Shown piece after piece: positions 47,701 to 60,448 of a stretch of 64,000 bases of DNA (positions are counted from its first letter, which is position 1; every line of letters begins with the position of its first letter). The notes under the pieces are model-generated. The model had not been told where the DNA came from. It saw only the letters and a program-made list of their open reading frames with translations, and did no database searches. The translations under genes were made by a program, and so were the position numbers. Origin of the DNA: Brachyhypopomus gauderio (taxonomy: Eukaryota > Chordata > Actinopteri > Gymnotiformes > Hypopomidae); assembly GCF_052324685.1 (NCBI RefSeq), contig NC_135218.1, positions 17,032,479 to 17,096,478 on the forward strand. The letters run 5' to 3'.

Positions 47701-49079
47701 TCAGCCTGACCCACCAGCAGGCAAAATAGTCAAATAACAGTCACAAGGCTTTGAAGTCCATTGCAAAGCAATATACACTTACAGTCCATAAAGGCCTGAT
47801 AATGGATGTAGTTTTAATATTACAAATCAATTACTGACCTATTTATTCTCTGGTGGTTACAGCAATCTAACACAGTAGCTTGTCAGAGTGAACATTTGGT
47901 TTATGTGAGACATTACCAGCAAATATTACATCATGCTATCCCATTTCAAGCACTAATGCTGGTGTAATGAAGCACAGGGGTGTGATGGTACAGGGGCAGA
48001 ACTGCTATTCAGGAGGGAAATGATGCTGGCTGCTGCCATGGCAACCAACATCAACACTTGCATCACAATAGTGTTTGTGTGGAGCAGCGGTTTTCCTAAT
48101 GCTATTTTTGGCTATTGGGAACTGTGTTGGGATATATTTTTTTACTGCCAATGGTCAGTTGGGTGGGTAAACCAGTTTGAATCTGGTTTAATATAGACGA
48201 TTGATTTGCCCCACCAGTTAGAAAAGATGGAAAATCCATGTCTAGCATATGGCATCAGGCTTTTCATAAAAGTTCAAAGACAAAACACCCCTTCTTCAGT
48301 TCTTTCTAAAATGTGTTCATGTAATCCGCTCACCCACTGCAAACAGTTTATTATGCTGAAAATCTGTTCTAAGATCTGCCCTAATAGGTGGAGTTCAGGG
48401 CTGTGGCTCCCCCTGACTTGGCTGGAGAACCATGGGTCAGATTACTGCTTGTCCACATCAGACACTCCTGCTCCCCAGCAAAGCCCAGGGCTACATTTAA
48501 AAGTGAGCTCACCAACCAACAGCCGCCCCCCCCCCCCCCCCCGCTCCCCGCAAAGGACAGGGCAGAAGCAGTGATGAAGACCACTCATGTGAGCCCCTCA
48601 TCCTCAGTGTCGATGCCAGTAGTCATGTGACATCTCAGCTAGGCCGTGCTGCGTGCCTCTGAGCGGCATGTTCAGACACGTGGGTGGGAGGTCGTGGTTC
48701 ACTCGCCGTCTCACCGCAGAGCTGGAGCAAATCACAGCAGTTAACAGGGATTGAAGGTAAATTGTATAATGGCCACCAAATATGACCCAACTAAGTCTCA
48801 CACCCAATGGCTTGTGTTTATGCTGTTATTGTACTGGGTGTTCCTGGTTACACCATAATCATGAATATCCCAAGATTACATATAATAGTATAAATGCAGC
48901 AGATATTTGTCGGATGAACATGTAGTGTAATTAACAGGATTTCTTATTTAAGCAGCAGTTGCCTTGTAAATATCTGGAGCAGTTACAACTCAGTAGTGTC
49001 TTTTGGATGTACTGCATATAGGGAACTACTGTAAAGTATACTGTGCTGTGTACTGTACTGTAAAGTGCAGGTGAGGCTA

Positions 49080-49315
49080 CTATATGTAGTTGGAACAGCT
49101 TGCAGGTCTACAGTTACAGTGTGTAGTCAGTGTATACTGAGAGCACAGTCAGTGTATAGCCAGGGTATAGTTACAGAGTACAGTCAGTGTATAGTCAGTG
49201 TTAAGCCATTGTGTTTCCAGTGTATAGTAGTGTAAAGCCACTGTATACTCAAAGTAACGTCAGTATATAGCCGGTGTGTAGTCAGTGTATAATCAGTGTA
49301 TAGTCAGTGTATAAT
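49080..49315. repeat. Degenerate short tandem repeat (AGTCAGTGTATA-like)
   Basis: Repeated variants of TATAGTCAGTG and AGTCAGTGTATA recur about every 11-20 bases. Confidence 0.75.
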
Positions 49316-49471
49316 CAATCTATCTACAATTTCCACTAGTCCTTCAAAAGTAAGTTTTGGATTGCAGGAACACTGTTGGTTTTTGAATGGCAAACACTAT
49401 ACCAGCCATACAAGAGCTATAGTCTGACTAAACACTCACAAACGTCCAATATAGTAGACAATATAATAAGT

Positions 49472-49588
49472 GGGCAAAGGCATATTGTCTGGTCTGGTGG
49501 TTACCAGTCTTGTGACCGGAGGGTTGTGGGTTCGATTCTCAGGCCTGAGGTCATGACTGAGGTGCCCTTGAGCAGACACCTAACCCCA

Positions 49589-49623
<35 letters not shown>

Positions 49624-49785
49624 CATGCCGGGCTACGGCTGCCCACTGCTCTGGGCACGTGTGCACCACAGCCCCCTAGTAATCACTGGTGTGTGTGTGT
49701 TTGTGTGTGTGTTCTAACTGCACAGATGGGTAAATGCGGAGGACACATTTTGATTGGGGTTAAAATCACAATTGACAAAAATATG
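49472..49785 (+). mobile_element. tRNA-derived SINE (V-SINE-like)
   Basis: A tRNA-like head includes TCTGGTCTGGTGGTTACCAG and a B box GGTTCGATTC at 49529-49538. Then comes the fish V-SINE-type central domain (GGTGCCCTTGAGCAGACACC, CTGCCCACTGCTCTGGG) and the typical GATGGGTAAATGCGGAGGAC. A 29-base C run at 49593-49621 has expanded inside it. It is not a functional tRNA gene. Confidence 0.75.
49593..49621. repeat. 29-base poly(C) run
   Basis: An uninterrupted C run inside the SINE. Its length is likely to vary between individuals and in assembly. Confidence 0.9.
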
Positions 49786-50125
49786 GTACATATTGTTTCT
49801 TGTAATGAAGTAGTGATGTGCAATGTAAATGGACAATGTCCTTAGTTTATGCATGTAACATTTATTTAATATTTATGTAACCACCAGAGAAGAAAACATG
49901 CACTTGTCTAATATTCAAAGGTCATCCGGATAAAGACTAGACCAAATGTGACATGCCACAATTTTTGTTATTCATGCATGCGTCACTCAGAGTCAGAGCC
50001 GTGGGAGCCCAGTGAACCTGCTGGAAATGAATTCAGGTGATGAGGAGTGGTGTGGTTCTGAAAGCCCTTCCCTCCACCTCGAGGTCATGCCTCGAGGTCC
50101 AGCATCACGCAGGGCTGATGTAAGC

Positions 50126-50155
50126 CAGGGCGGCGAGCGGCAGGGCGGCGAGCGG
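50126..50155. repeat. 15-bp perfect tandem doublet
   Basis: CAGGGCGGCGAGCGG occurs twice in succession inside a GC-rich block. Confidence 0.9.
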
Positions 50156-50323
50156 CAGGCCGCCGTGTCGGTGGGCGTGGCTCTCACCGGGCACAGATAA
50201 AGGTGCTTTGTTTGTCCTACTTCCTCTTCACTGCTACATGACTGGAACATTGTTCCTTTGCCACAGTGTTGGCTCAGCTGAAGGGAAACTGAGTTGCTCT
50301 TTGTGGATCTGACCCAAGAACTA

Positions 50324-50357
50324 CGAGAGAGCGAGAGAGAGAGAGCGAGAGAGAGAG

Positions 50358-50406
<49 letters not shown>

Positions 50407-50425
50407 GAGGGAGAGACAGAGGGTG
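50324..50425. repeat. (GA)n microsatellite
   Basis: A GA array with a few GCGA interruptions at its start, followed by purine-rich sequence. Confidence 0.93.
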
Positions 50426-50796
50426 AGAGAAAGAAAAGACAGAGGGAAGCTAAATATATTTTTGCTCTTCTATCAACACAAATGAAAACACACTGTGCAG
50501 GGCCATGAAAACACCATGTAAGAGTCTATTTTCACTCATTCTATAAAAGGCAGTTTGCAGGCAGAGACGTTTTCCATTGTTTGCATGCAATGATGTATAG
50601 ATACATTTTGCCACCTCCAAAAAAGTATAAATATACAGATGATAAGGGCCTAAATATATTATACTTTAAATAGTATAAAGTATAATAACAGGAAGCATAA
50701 TAAGTCTGTCTTAAGCATGCATATTAATTCATATTGATGTCAAATTAAAGGTACAAGGTATTTCGACGTAGGTTTGAGAAAGTGCAGCAGAAAAGC

Positions 50797-50817
50797 TGTG
50801 TGTGTGTGTGTGTGTGT
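50797..50817. repeat. (GT)n microsatellite
   Basis: About 10 GT units. Confidence 0.9.
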
Positions 50818-53800
50818 ATCTACAGCTGCATAAGTATATCTGCCACTTGCCCTTTAGTGATCTTCAGTAGGTTCTTAGAAAGCGCTGGGTTGTTCAAACA
50901 TCTGCTGCTCTGAGCTCTGTGGGTCACCTTTATGCTTCAGAGAGCAAAACATTGAAGATTCATTATATTTATCTAGATGCCACACAGCTGTAGATTAAAA
51001 CATGTGCTTCATAAACGTGGATCCTGGTGATTCTCCTCTTCAGATTCATGAAAGACAGATGGTTGAAGGCCCTACCCTGTGCTGGCTTACAGTTACTCTA
51101 GAATAGCAGATCAAATATGTAGAATTTGTAGAACTATGTAGAATGTAGAACTAATACCCAGTTTTATTTTCAGCACTCTTCAGTTGTGGTTGATTGAGTG
51201 AGTTTAATTCAAACTTAATTTTAGAGACTATACATGCAAATGTCATTTGTGATTTGTGGACAGAGCACTTCAGCAACAGTGAAAATAATTATTTGATCCC
51301 TGCATTTAGACTACCTGTTTTAGACTAGCTGTGGAGTGTGATCAGTGCCCAGTGCTGTTTTTTCAATTAATTTGCAAGCTGCTCAAGTCAGTGATCCATA
51401 TTTGACTGACATGAACCTTCTTCAGTGAGTCAATCAGCCACTGCATCACATAATTAACGTATCAGGAGACTATGGAGACTCAAACGTTACCATGAGTCGA
51501 CCAGTCAAGGTGAAGAAGCCATGTTGATTGTTCATTCATACTGATACACAAGGAGCCTGAAAGATTCTATAATGTACTCAGAGTTACTTCTATGATCTGC
51601 TCAGGAAAAAAATAGAATTGAGCGCTTAGCTAATGTATTATAATGGAACATTTTCCATATCAGAACCTGATATGTACTGTCCACTCCGTCCAACTAGACT
51701 ATTACCAGCCAGTTTGAAATGTAAGATGAGCCAACACTGAAAGGTTTGTGCATTGTGCACATACAAAATATGAAATATGTAGTTATGATAGTGCTCCATT
51801 AGATCTTAGTGTAAACACTCAGTGACTAAAATGAGAGGTTAAAGTAGTGTTAACAGTGCTTGTAAGTAATAAGCACAGCATTGGGTGGTAATGATACTAA
51901 AATTAGCCATAGTGGAAGCAATGAATCTCTTACGCCTCAACAACTCATCAGCTAAACGTAAACAAACGATGATGCAGGCTCACCAGCTCAGCATTTTGCT
52001 TGAATGGAAATGTTCATACCTCTTAGTTAAAGAGAGAGGTTTGCCTTTCACTACACACCAGGTCCCCCCGGAACAGCTGTGATATAATGACTGCAGCCTT
52101 CCCTCAAACAGCACACAGACGCAATGAGGACTTTAACCTTGGCAGGTTTATAAAAAGAATAAAATAAACAGCAAGTTGGCATGCCGTGCTGAGGCTGTCC
52201 TTTTCTGCTTCAGAGCCTAGTGAGCTTATAACACTCCATAGATTCAGCGACATTCAATTAAGGGAAAACTACTGTTTTAATCAATATGTCTTACTGTATT
52301 ATTTTGACTAAACACTACAGTGTTCAAGTACTACATGCTTTATGATCATAACATTTAAAGAGCATTGCAGCTGGTGTCTAATGTGTATATATGCTTAAAA
52401 TAATTTAGAAAGTAGAAAACAGGTATAGTAGCAAAACAGACTAAGAACACACCCTGGTGAGTTACAAGTGTGTCTAAGGCGTTCTCTGGAGGTATGTCCT
52501 GAGAGCACGCCATGAGCCACTGCTAATGTTAGGAATGTTTTCAGCCTGGCCGTGTCTTGTCCTAACGTGTATGTCTGCACTTCAGACAATCCGAGACATG
52601 CTGGCATACATGAGGATAAGGGAACAATAACAGCTGCTGAGAGTAAATAACGCCTCGTCTGCCTACAAGAACATGCAAAAAGGAGAGACTGGCCCCTCAG
52701 GCTTGAATAAGTAACCAAGTCTCTGCAGGATCTCCTAGTGCTGAGAAACAGAACTGATTTCAGATTTCACAGAAGATACACAGCATAAGAACAGTGATAC
52801 CGTATGCGTAAACAGAGGTGAATTTTGACAGCAGACTGAAATTCTCTCTCTCTCTGTCCCTCTCTCTGTAAGCTGTGGACTGATTCTGACTCTGAGATGA
52901 TTGGATACACTGTCCATCACAGACATAACTGTCCATTTCAGAGCACGTAGGCACAGACAGCCCTGCTCTGATCTGCTCACCTCACACACACAGGGCAGGA
53001 AATGACATCGATAGAAGTATCCAAAGCTAGGCCAGTTCAATGACCTTTACCTACAACATAAGAACCTGAGGCCATACAATACCTGAGCTCCATTTATAGT
53101 GTCCTGTTGTGTTTGATGTCTGATACAGTGTGTGGTACTTCAGGGAAAAGGGCATGTACACTGTCAGTAGTGAGGTACTGATGAGAGGACTATACTCAGG
53201 GACACGGAGGTCAAAGAGGACACCAGGACAGCAGCCAAGAGCAGATCCTCCTATCATCAGAGCTATAACGTCCTCTACTGGCAGGATAAGTAATGCTCAT
53301 TACTACACTGTCAGCATGCTGACAAGGACTCATCTCAGTGGGCTAGTGCAGGGAGCAGATTGAACAGTGCACATCAGGCAGTTGGCCTATTACTAGTTTA
53401 GATATTTTTAGTGAATAACACTGAGGAAACATGTTAGCTTTAACTCAAGGACAGACACGTGGGCAGGACTGGTATCTGGCTTCACGTGTAACATTTTGAT
53501 GACACTGAGCTGAATCCATGATTGCTTTAGTGACAGAATGCCCTGTCGAACATGTTTCTGGAAGAGAGGGCTGGGTGATTCCAGTCCTGGAGGACTGCTG
53601 CACTAAAGACTTTAATGTGTTTCCTGCTCTAATGCACTCAAGTGAACTAATGATCAGGCTTTATCAGTCATATCAAGTGTGTTAGAGCAAAGAAAGACTC
53701 CAGGAGGGGGGTACCCATGCCAATCTGCTGGCTGGCTGCTGACAGCTCTATATTTTAAGGTACTCAAGCATCTAAAAACTACTGTCATTACAACTTGGTA

Positions 53801-54151
53801 AAGCGGTTCATTCTTTACACATGCAAACTGCTTATATGAATATTTGCAAACAAAATAAAACCTTTACTGTTCTGTACCTTTTCAGAAGAGTTTCATGGGT
53901 AAAACAGACCAGCTGATAGCACATTTTAAGACCCATGTTGTAAAAAATATAAAAAAATAATAAAAAGAGAAGAGAACATCTAATGTATGTGATGTTATAT
54001 GGATTTTTTTATTAATGTATGGAACCCTTAACGTCATACATTATTAACTGGCTACACAGGGCTGTGCAATTTTCATGGCCTCATTTTGATTATTCATTCA
54101 AACATATGAAATGGCATTAAAAATGTAACTAAAATGCAGCTTTACTCTTAG

Positions 54152-54187
54152 GTGCTTATATAGTGCACCTAGCATGTTTTGAACATC

Positions 54188-54278
<91 letters not shown>

Positions 54279-54311
54279 CTTATATAGTGCACCTAGCATG
54301 TTTTGAACATC
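54152..54311. repeat. (GA)n array bracketed by a perfect 36-bp direct repeat
   Basis: A 36-bp sequence beginning GTGCTTATATAGTGCACC occurs at 54152-54187 and again, unchanged, at 54276-54311. The GA array fills the gap between them (54188-54275). The period is 124 bp. Likely a recent tandem duplication around the microsatellite. Confidence 0.93.
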
Positions 54312-54575
54312 AAGACAGAAACCAGCATTTTTGTCATATGGTGTAATAGTAAAGACCTCAAACTAGGGTACAAGGTATTTCCTGGGTTCTGTTATAAATA
54401 TGATGCTTATGGATGTAGACTTAAAATCCTGAACAAAAAAGGCTTGCAATGATTGTTGCAATGAGCTAGTCTGCAAAAATAAAATTAGTCTGTACTTCTG
54501 AAATGACCGTGTAAGGTCACGGTAATGACTGATGAGGTACACGATGCTACAACAGAGATTGCTTGTTGTAGGTTG

Positions 54576-54589
54576 CTGCCATCTAGTGG
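54576..54589 (-). promoter_or_regulatory. CTCF core motif, perfect match
   Basis: On the minus strand CCACTAGATGGCAG fits all 14 positions of CCASYAGRKGGCRS. It points towards ptma. Motif match only. Confidence 0.45.
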
Positions 54590-55619
54590 AGCATTAGTAA
54601 AACTGCATAAGATATTGTTCTCTGGCCAGAACCTCCATCTGAACCTCCTCCAGCATTAGATATTTTAGCTCTCATTATGCAATCACTTTTTAGAGCAACA
54701 TGTCACCACACCCAGACTAGCTACTCTGAAACACTTAGCAACGGTCACGTTTATACTAAGAAATTCCTATAATGAGGCACCCACACCTGTGAATCACTTT
54801 TAGATTTTATGTAGTAAATTAATCTCTACCTCGCTTTTGATAGTGCTTATAAATAACAAGTCATGTACTTTTTCAAGTATTTCTAAATCCTGCCTGTTGA
54901 GACAAAATGAGAAGGGTAGAAAGGCCTTTCTAACACTGTGCCTGCAAAACCCCAGAAAGAACATGTGATTTCATTTACACTTACAGGATTTAGCACACAT
55001 TCTTATTCAGAGTGACTTACAAAGTGACTTGCTTGGTCATAAATCCATATAATATATCTTAGCCAGCACAGTAGGTTAGAGTCAAAGATACCACTGAAGT
55101 AGAATACTACAGGGATACAGGGATCATCACAAAGATTTAATGTATCTTTGCTGTTAATACTTACCCACTTAACAACTTCCAGCATTTTCAGTGACTTTAT
55201 AGGAAGGTTTCAATGTGCTTCATGGCGATAATGTGTGATTAGTATATCGTTAATGAGGATGAGCTTACATTGTTCCCCTTTACAAACGTTGTAACAGGAA
55301 ACATGCAGTTTTGTTGCATATGCATTGTTGCTGTTAATGGAGGATTAATGAGATTTCATCAAGATGACTTCAAGGTTGCCGCCCATAACCTAATTGTTTT
55401 GTTAGAGGAATGGTGTTTCTTACTGCAGCAGTAGACTGCAGTGAGGAGTAACCTATTTCTGATGATACCCTAAGGTAAAGCACACTGCAAGAATAGGCAG
55501 ATACCCAATCATTCTCGGGTTTAATTGGGCTATTGCAGAATTTCACTGAATTATACCCATCATATACACGTCTTGTATTTATTATAACTTGAAAGGATAC
55601 CGTAAAAGTCTGTTAAACA

Positions 55620-56140
55620 CATGTCCTTACAGAGCACCGGTCTTAGCCGGCGCACAACTGCAAGACACCTGCGCACATTGAAGACAGAAGCGGACCAATG
55701 GCACGAAAATGGGAGAGGTGGGCTTAATGTTTAAAAAGCTCCGTGTAAATGTATGCTTCCAATGAAATCAGTCATAATTAAAGAAAACTGACCAAACATT
55801 AAACAAGATTATTTGTAATAAAGTTAATAATCCCACCCATCAATACAGTTTTGTACTCTAAAAAACATTCACTAAGGCCGCCTTTTGGCTTCGTGAACTG
55901 CCCGGCAGTGCAGCTACACGCAGAAGACTGACACCATCATATTGTTGTTCCACCATGACACAGTGAGCGAAAACTGTCGTCCGGGGATAATGCGAAATGG
56001 CGGACTGTGTAGGAGGCAAGGACGGAGAAACCTGACACTGCGCAAGTGCCGGTTGCCAGGGGAAAACGAAGAGATGGAGCAAACTCCAGACATGGATCCG
56101 GACGGCCGCGGAATAATGGCGTGCTCATTTATGCAGTTCC
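55620..56140. promoter_or_regulatory. CpG-rich block, candidate promoter of an unrecognised transcript
   Basis: CpG density is high in AT-rich surroundings. A CCAAT box lies at about 55695, a YY1-like AAATGGCGG at about 55995, and an NRF1-like CTGCGCAAGTGC at about 56039. A plus-strand ATG at 56074 reads MEQTPDMDPDGRG and stays open for 48 codons, without a convincing donor. The orientation of the YY1-like site favours plus-strand transcription. Confidence 0.4.
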
Positions 56141-58904
56141 CGCTGACTTCTTGCGGCTCCGTTTTTTATTTTTTAAATTTCACCTTGGTGTCGTGTTTCA
56201 GTTTACTCGGCTCATAAAATAAACCCCCAAAGTACACTAATGCGGTTATTAGACAGCAACGACAGCAGACAAGACGCCAGTACAGGCCTCATACAATCTA
56301 CAAGTAACATCGGAACTGGAGTTTAAAAGTCATAGATATCAGTGAAATGTGGTTTATGATGTCTGCATTTTCTTTTAACTGCTGTGTTCTTTAGATTTGT
56401 GGGTTTTAATTCAAATGGATACAGAGCGATCCCAATGTTTTCACTGGTGTTAATGGCCTAACTCTATCCTCGTAATTATCAGTAAATTCCAGTAAAGATT
56501 ACAAAATGGCAGCGTTAACCCATCGTTAATGTAACGCAGTAAAAGAACGTGGATAACACACGTCTAATCAAGCAGGTTTCCCCAATGAAGGAATACTAAT
56601 GCTAATTTTCCTGTGAAAATTAGAGGTTCGTGTGTGCATGTTCACAAATGTAGTTTTTTCTTAAACGCTGATGATCATGTCTAAGCACAGAAACAAGCTG
56701 TAGAGCACTAGGCCTTCTGACATGGTGGTGGGTTTTCAGAGAATTCTCGCTGGAGTCTCATACCAGCCAAGACATGCCAAGTAGGAGTTGAACTAACCCA
56801 TACCAAAAATATTAACTCTCTCAGTCCTGTCATCTTGGAGTTTTGTAGAGGAAAGCAACACAAACATTGCCAAAACCTGGAGAAAGGTTCTCTGATTTAC
56901 ATTATTAGACTCGCATGACAATACACATAGGCTACATGGTCTACATTTTACTTACTAGTTATTTAATGGGATCCTCAAGAGGACACTGCACATGCTACGA
57001 GTTAGCTCAAGTCATATGGGGCAATATAATAGATTTATTAGTACATTATACAACTTAAACAAGAGTATTATTATTTTCTTCAAATGTTCATATTTCTCTC
57101 CTGTATTTAATATGCTGCTCCTCAGTAAATAGTTGTGCTCGAGTTAATTTTACCACTGGGGCCTTGACTGTTCTCAGCTGCACCTCCTCCTTTTCTCCTG
57201 TGTCAGTCTCTTACCATACATGGACTTGGTAGAGGAAAGGAGGAAAGTGCAAGAAGCAGTTTCAGGAAGCAGAGGACTGCCAGTCAGATGGCTGCGTGTG
57301 AGAGGAGGAGGAAGAGGAGGAGGAGGGCCAGTGGAGCTGTCCTACCATGGCCCAATTACAGCTCCTCATCGCCAGGAATTTACGAGGGAGGGAAAGAGGT
57401 GTGAAGTTAAATATGCTGCACAAACATGACCCAGGAGCTATGGCTGCTGTGTAGTGACGACGCTGCCTGTTTCCTTCTCCCAGCCTGGAAGGGCTCAAGC
57501 GTCTGCGGTGTCAGGGACGACTATGAGGGAGTTCACTGGACGTTTTGGGTGTGGATATAAAAGTTTAACTGTTACAGGTGCACATGATCTCACTCAGCTA
57601 CAAAATGTCTCATTCTTAATAGACCTTTGTTGACAAAAGCCCCTTGGTGTCGAAGCAATTGAATTATAAACAGAGCGGGGAAAAAAAAACTGTGAATCTG
57701 GACTGCAATAGGAGGAGATGGCCCAAATGACAGTATATATTTTACAGAGCCCTCAGGTGTTACAAATCAAAAACACAAGGTCAGGGACCATGAGAGGTGT
57801 TGTAGAATGAAATGCACTAGTGGTCCAGTCACCTCTGCCTCTTTTTGCTGAGTTGACTAATACTGCCTGAGGTTGGCATACTTTCTCAAAGGAATATACT
57901 GTATTGTACACAGTGTTCCTGAGAAATTACTGTAACATTTCCCAAGTAAAACAAGTAATACCAGCTATTGTCTTTCCGTTGGTAAACATATTTTTATGAG
58001 TAATTTGGCAGCACTGTCCATTAGCATTTTATTATCAGCAGGTTAGAGATAAACAGCGAGCTAAACCATTGTGCTATTATCGTAATAGATCAAAAATTAA
58101 TAATTTAACAGGAAGGATTAGAAACACGTTTCGTGTTGTGCATTATAAATCACAAAGTGCAAATGAAAATATTGAAACTGTAAATATATTTTGATATTTT
58201 GAGCATAGTTATGTTTATGGGAGAGACCAGGAAGAACACCACTTTGTGTAAAGGGGACATTTGTTGTGCCCACAACACATGTCTAGTATTGGGGCTGTAT
58301 GAAGCACACTGGCATAGAGCTGGCACTGTTTACATATTTTAAAAGTAAACATAAACCACACCTATTTAATTTATTTACTGAAAAGTACCTGTTTCCCTTA
58401 TATGACATGTATTCTTGCTCAGTAAGCAGTCGGAACCGTTAGGAATAATAAACACAACTATGAACTTTTAATACTGTGGTAGTTGTTCAGTCTGAATCAT
58501 GACATGTTTTTCTCAGGGATTTTGCCTTATGGTTATTTCCAGACACCACCATCTGAAATTCTCCCTCATTCATTTCAGATTAGTAATTTTGATCATTTTC
58601 TTTTTGCATGACCAAACTTCAACCTAAAGATGCTTTTTCATTATCTTGCACAAATGATCATTTTATTATCTTATTCTGACCTTATTCAGGTGGGGGAGAC
58701 TTGCAGGTGGAAACTGCTGCTCAGAACCTGAGTAGATCTGACTCGTATCATATCCAGTGTTATGTGGTGGAGACACAACAGTAGTCACTGAATTAATCCA
58801 GCAGCTAAGCCTAACTGAACCCAAACTTGGCCTGAAAACAACTTTTTCAGACGTGAAGATTGTTTACATGCAAAAAAGGGGACAAAAGCAGAAAAGCCTA
58901 ACAT

Positions 58905-58921
58905 ACACACACACACACACA
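58905..58921. repeat. (CA)n microsatellite
   Basis: About eight CA units. Confidence 0.85.
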
Positions 58922-59959
58922 ACATTTGGCATTTTATTTTTACAGCATTCCTAAATTTGCTATTTAAATGCACAAAACTGGGCAAATTTAGTATGAATAT
59001 TCAGTTCTCTAGGAGTACTCAGAGGGGGGTTGAAGCATGGCAGACTTACTGGCTGTCATAACCGCTGCTATTTAATCTTTGCTACACGGGGCGAGTAGAT
59101 TCATCACATTGATGAGACTGCCTGCAAATGGAACATGCAGAGGAAGTGGGCTGTTGGCTGTGGAAAGCTCTCTCACATCCTCAAAAGGCCTGTAACTGTA
59201 ATGCTTTCATTTCCATCTCACTTCACTGCACTGCGCTACAGTAAGTGGCCGTGCCCCATGTTTTTACGTCCTTTTGAGGGAGCGTACGTAAAAAACAGGA
59301 AGAAGTCCACTCGTCTGTTAATCTTGGTTTCACTTTCTCATTTAGGAGAAGCATCTCCAGCCCACCTAAAAAAATCTAATGATTCTAATATGATGTAAAA
59401 TGTATAGGATCATAGATGGGAAGGCAGACAGGATAAATGTCAAGGATAGAGATGCCCACAGGTGGTGGCTGCACAGCCAAAATATTCTGCTCTAGAATTG
59501 GGTGCAATCTCCTGTGGATCAGGTAAGATCTTAAAATGGATCAGGCATGATCTCGTTTAGATCTCATATCAATCAGGTAAGGTCTCATTTGGATCTCATA
59601 TCAATCAGGTAAGATCTCATATGGTCATACCTGTCTTACTGACACAGTAAGTGATAATCCAATAAACCAGCTGAAATGAAAATAAAACAAAATATCAGAA
59701 ACAGAGGCATTAACCCAACACTAGTTATATTTTCCCATATCTGCACACTCTATAGGAACATAAATCTTACACCCTGTATTGGAACTCCTACCGACACCAT
59801 AAGATTAATTTGACTAATGTGGACAAAACACTTGACACAAGTATGAATAAAAAGTACTATAAACATATATTTTTTGTATCTTACTGGGTCGAGGACTTTT
59901 GAGGTACACCAAAGTTTATGACCTACACAGACAAATAAATTGGAGATCCTGGAACATAT

Positions 59960-60306
59960 TGTGACGTTGGGTGCGAGGCGAAGGACGAGACACAAATCCA
60001 GCTTCACAGGCACAACGACACGTTTTAATGCATACAGGTTATTGCGCAATAGCGCACGCTAAACAGACACTTACACACGTAACGTGTAGACTCAAACATT
60101 AGACAACGACGAGCACAAGACACTGCGCGAACGCACATTAAATAGACAGACCACATCAACCCCACGTGATGACGAGACGAGCCACAGGTGAGACGGATAA
60201 TGACAAGACGCACCCGCACCCACGGAGGTACACAGACGCAGACGAATAGACGCAGACAACGTTAACACACGCCCCAAAGGAAGGGTTCGGGGACCGTAGC
60301 GTGACA
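59960..60306 (-). repeat. 3' LTR (sense orientation) of the compact LTR element
   Basis: 347 bp, the same sequence as 61770-62116. On the minus strand ATTAAA at 60024-60029, followed by a GT-rich stretch, would serve as polyadenylation signal. It is preceded (sense) by a G-rich GGTGGGGGCG tract at about 60308-60317, likely the polypurine tract. Confidence 0.92.
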
Positions 60307-60448
60307 GACGCCCCCACCAAGGGCACTACCCGTCCCGGGGTGCCAACAGGACTGAGTGCCCCGAACCCACGTCGATGGGCGGATCTGAAGCGCCCAGTCC
60401 TGCGTCTGGGGGATGACCGCCCTCGGCGGAGAGTCCGCCACGCACAGT

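Larger units (their letters stand above)
40251..49471. other. Region upstream of ptma, no gene recognised
   Basis: Mostly AT-rich. It contains a CpG-rich block near 41480-41760, an 18-base C run at 42912-42929 and an impure CA stretch at about 46070-46096. From about 49080 to 49315 there is a degenerate short repeat based on AGTCAGTGTATA. Chance-sized frames, including 46004-46522 (minus), gave no family match. Confidence 0.45.
49786..59959. other. Intergenic region between the SINE and the LTR element
   Basis: No gene was recognised. Contents: a GC-rich piece at about 50100-50190 with a 15-bp doublet, GA arrays (50324-50425 and 54188-54276), a perfect CTCF core at 54576-54589, a CpG-rich promoter-like block at 55620-56140, and a 32-bp imperfect repeat at about 59510-59635. 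A worn interspersed-repeat-like piece lies at about 53565-53710 (CCAGTCCTGGAGGACTG start). Confidence 0.45.

Noticed and set aside
49529..49538. B-box sequence suggesting a tRNA gene
   Set aside because: It is followed by a V-SINE-type central domain and the head does not fold as a complete tRNA, so it is the tRNA-derived head of a SINE.
53565..53710. Interspersed-repeat-like piece starting CCAGTCCTGGAGGACTG
   Set aside because: It resembles common fish repeats, but I could not confirm terminal repeats or a target duplication, so it is mentioned only within the intergenic entry.
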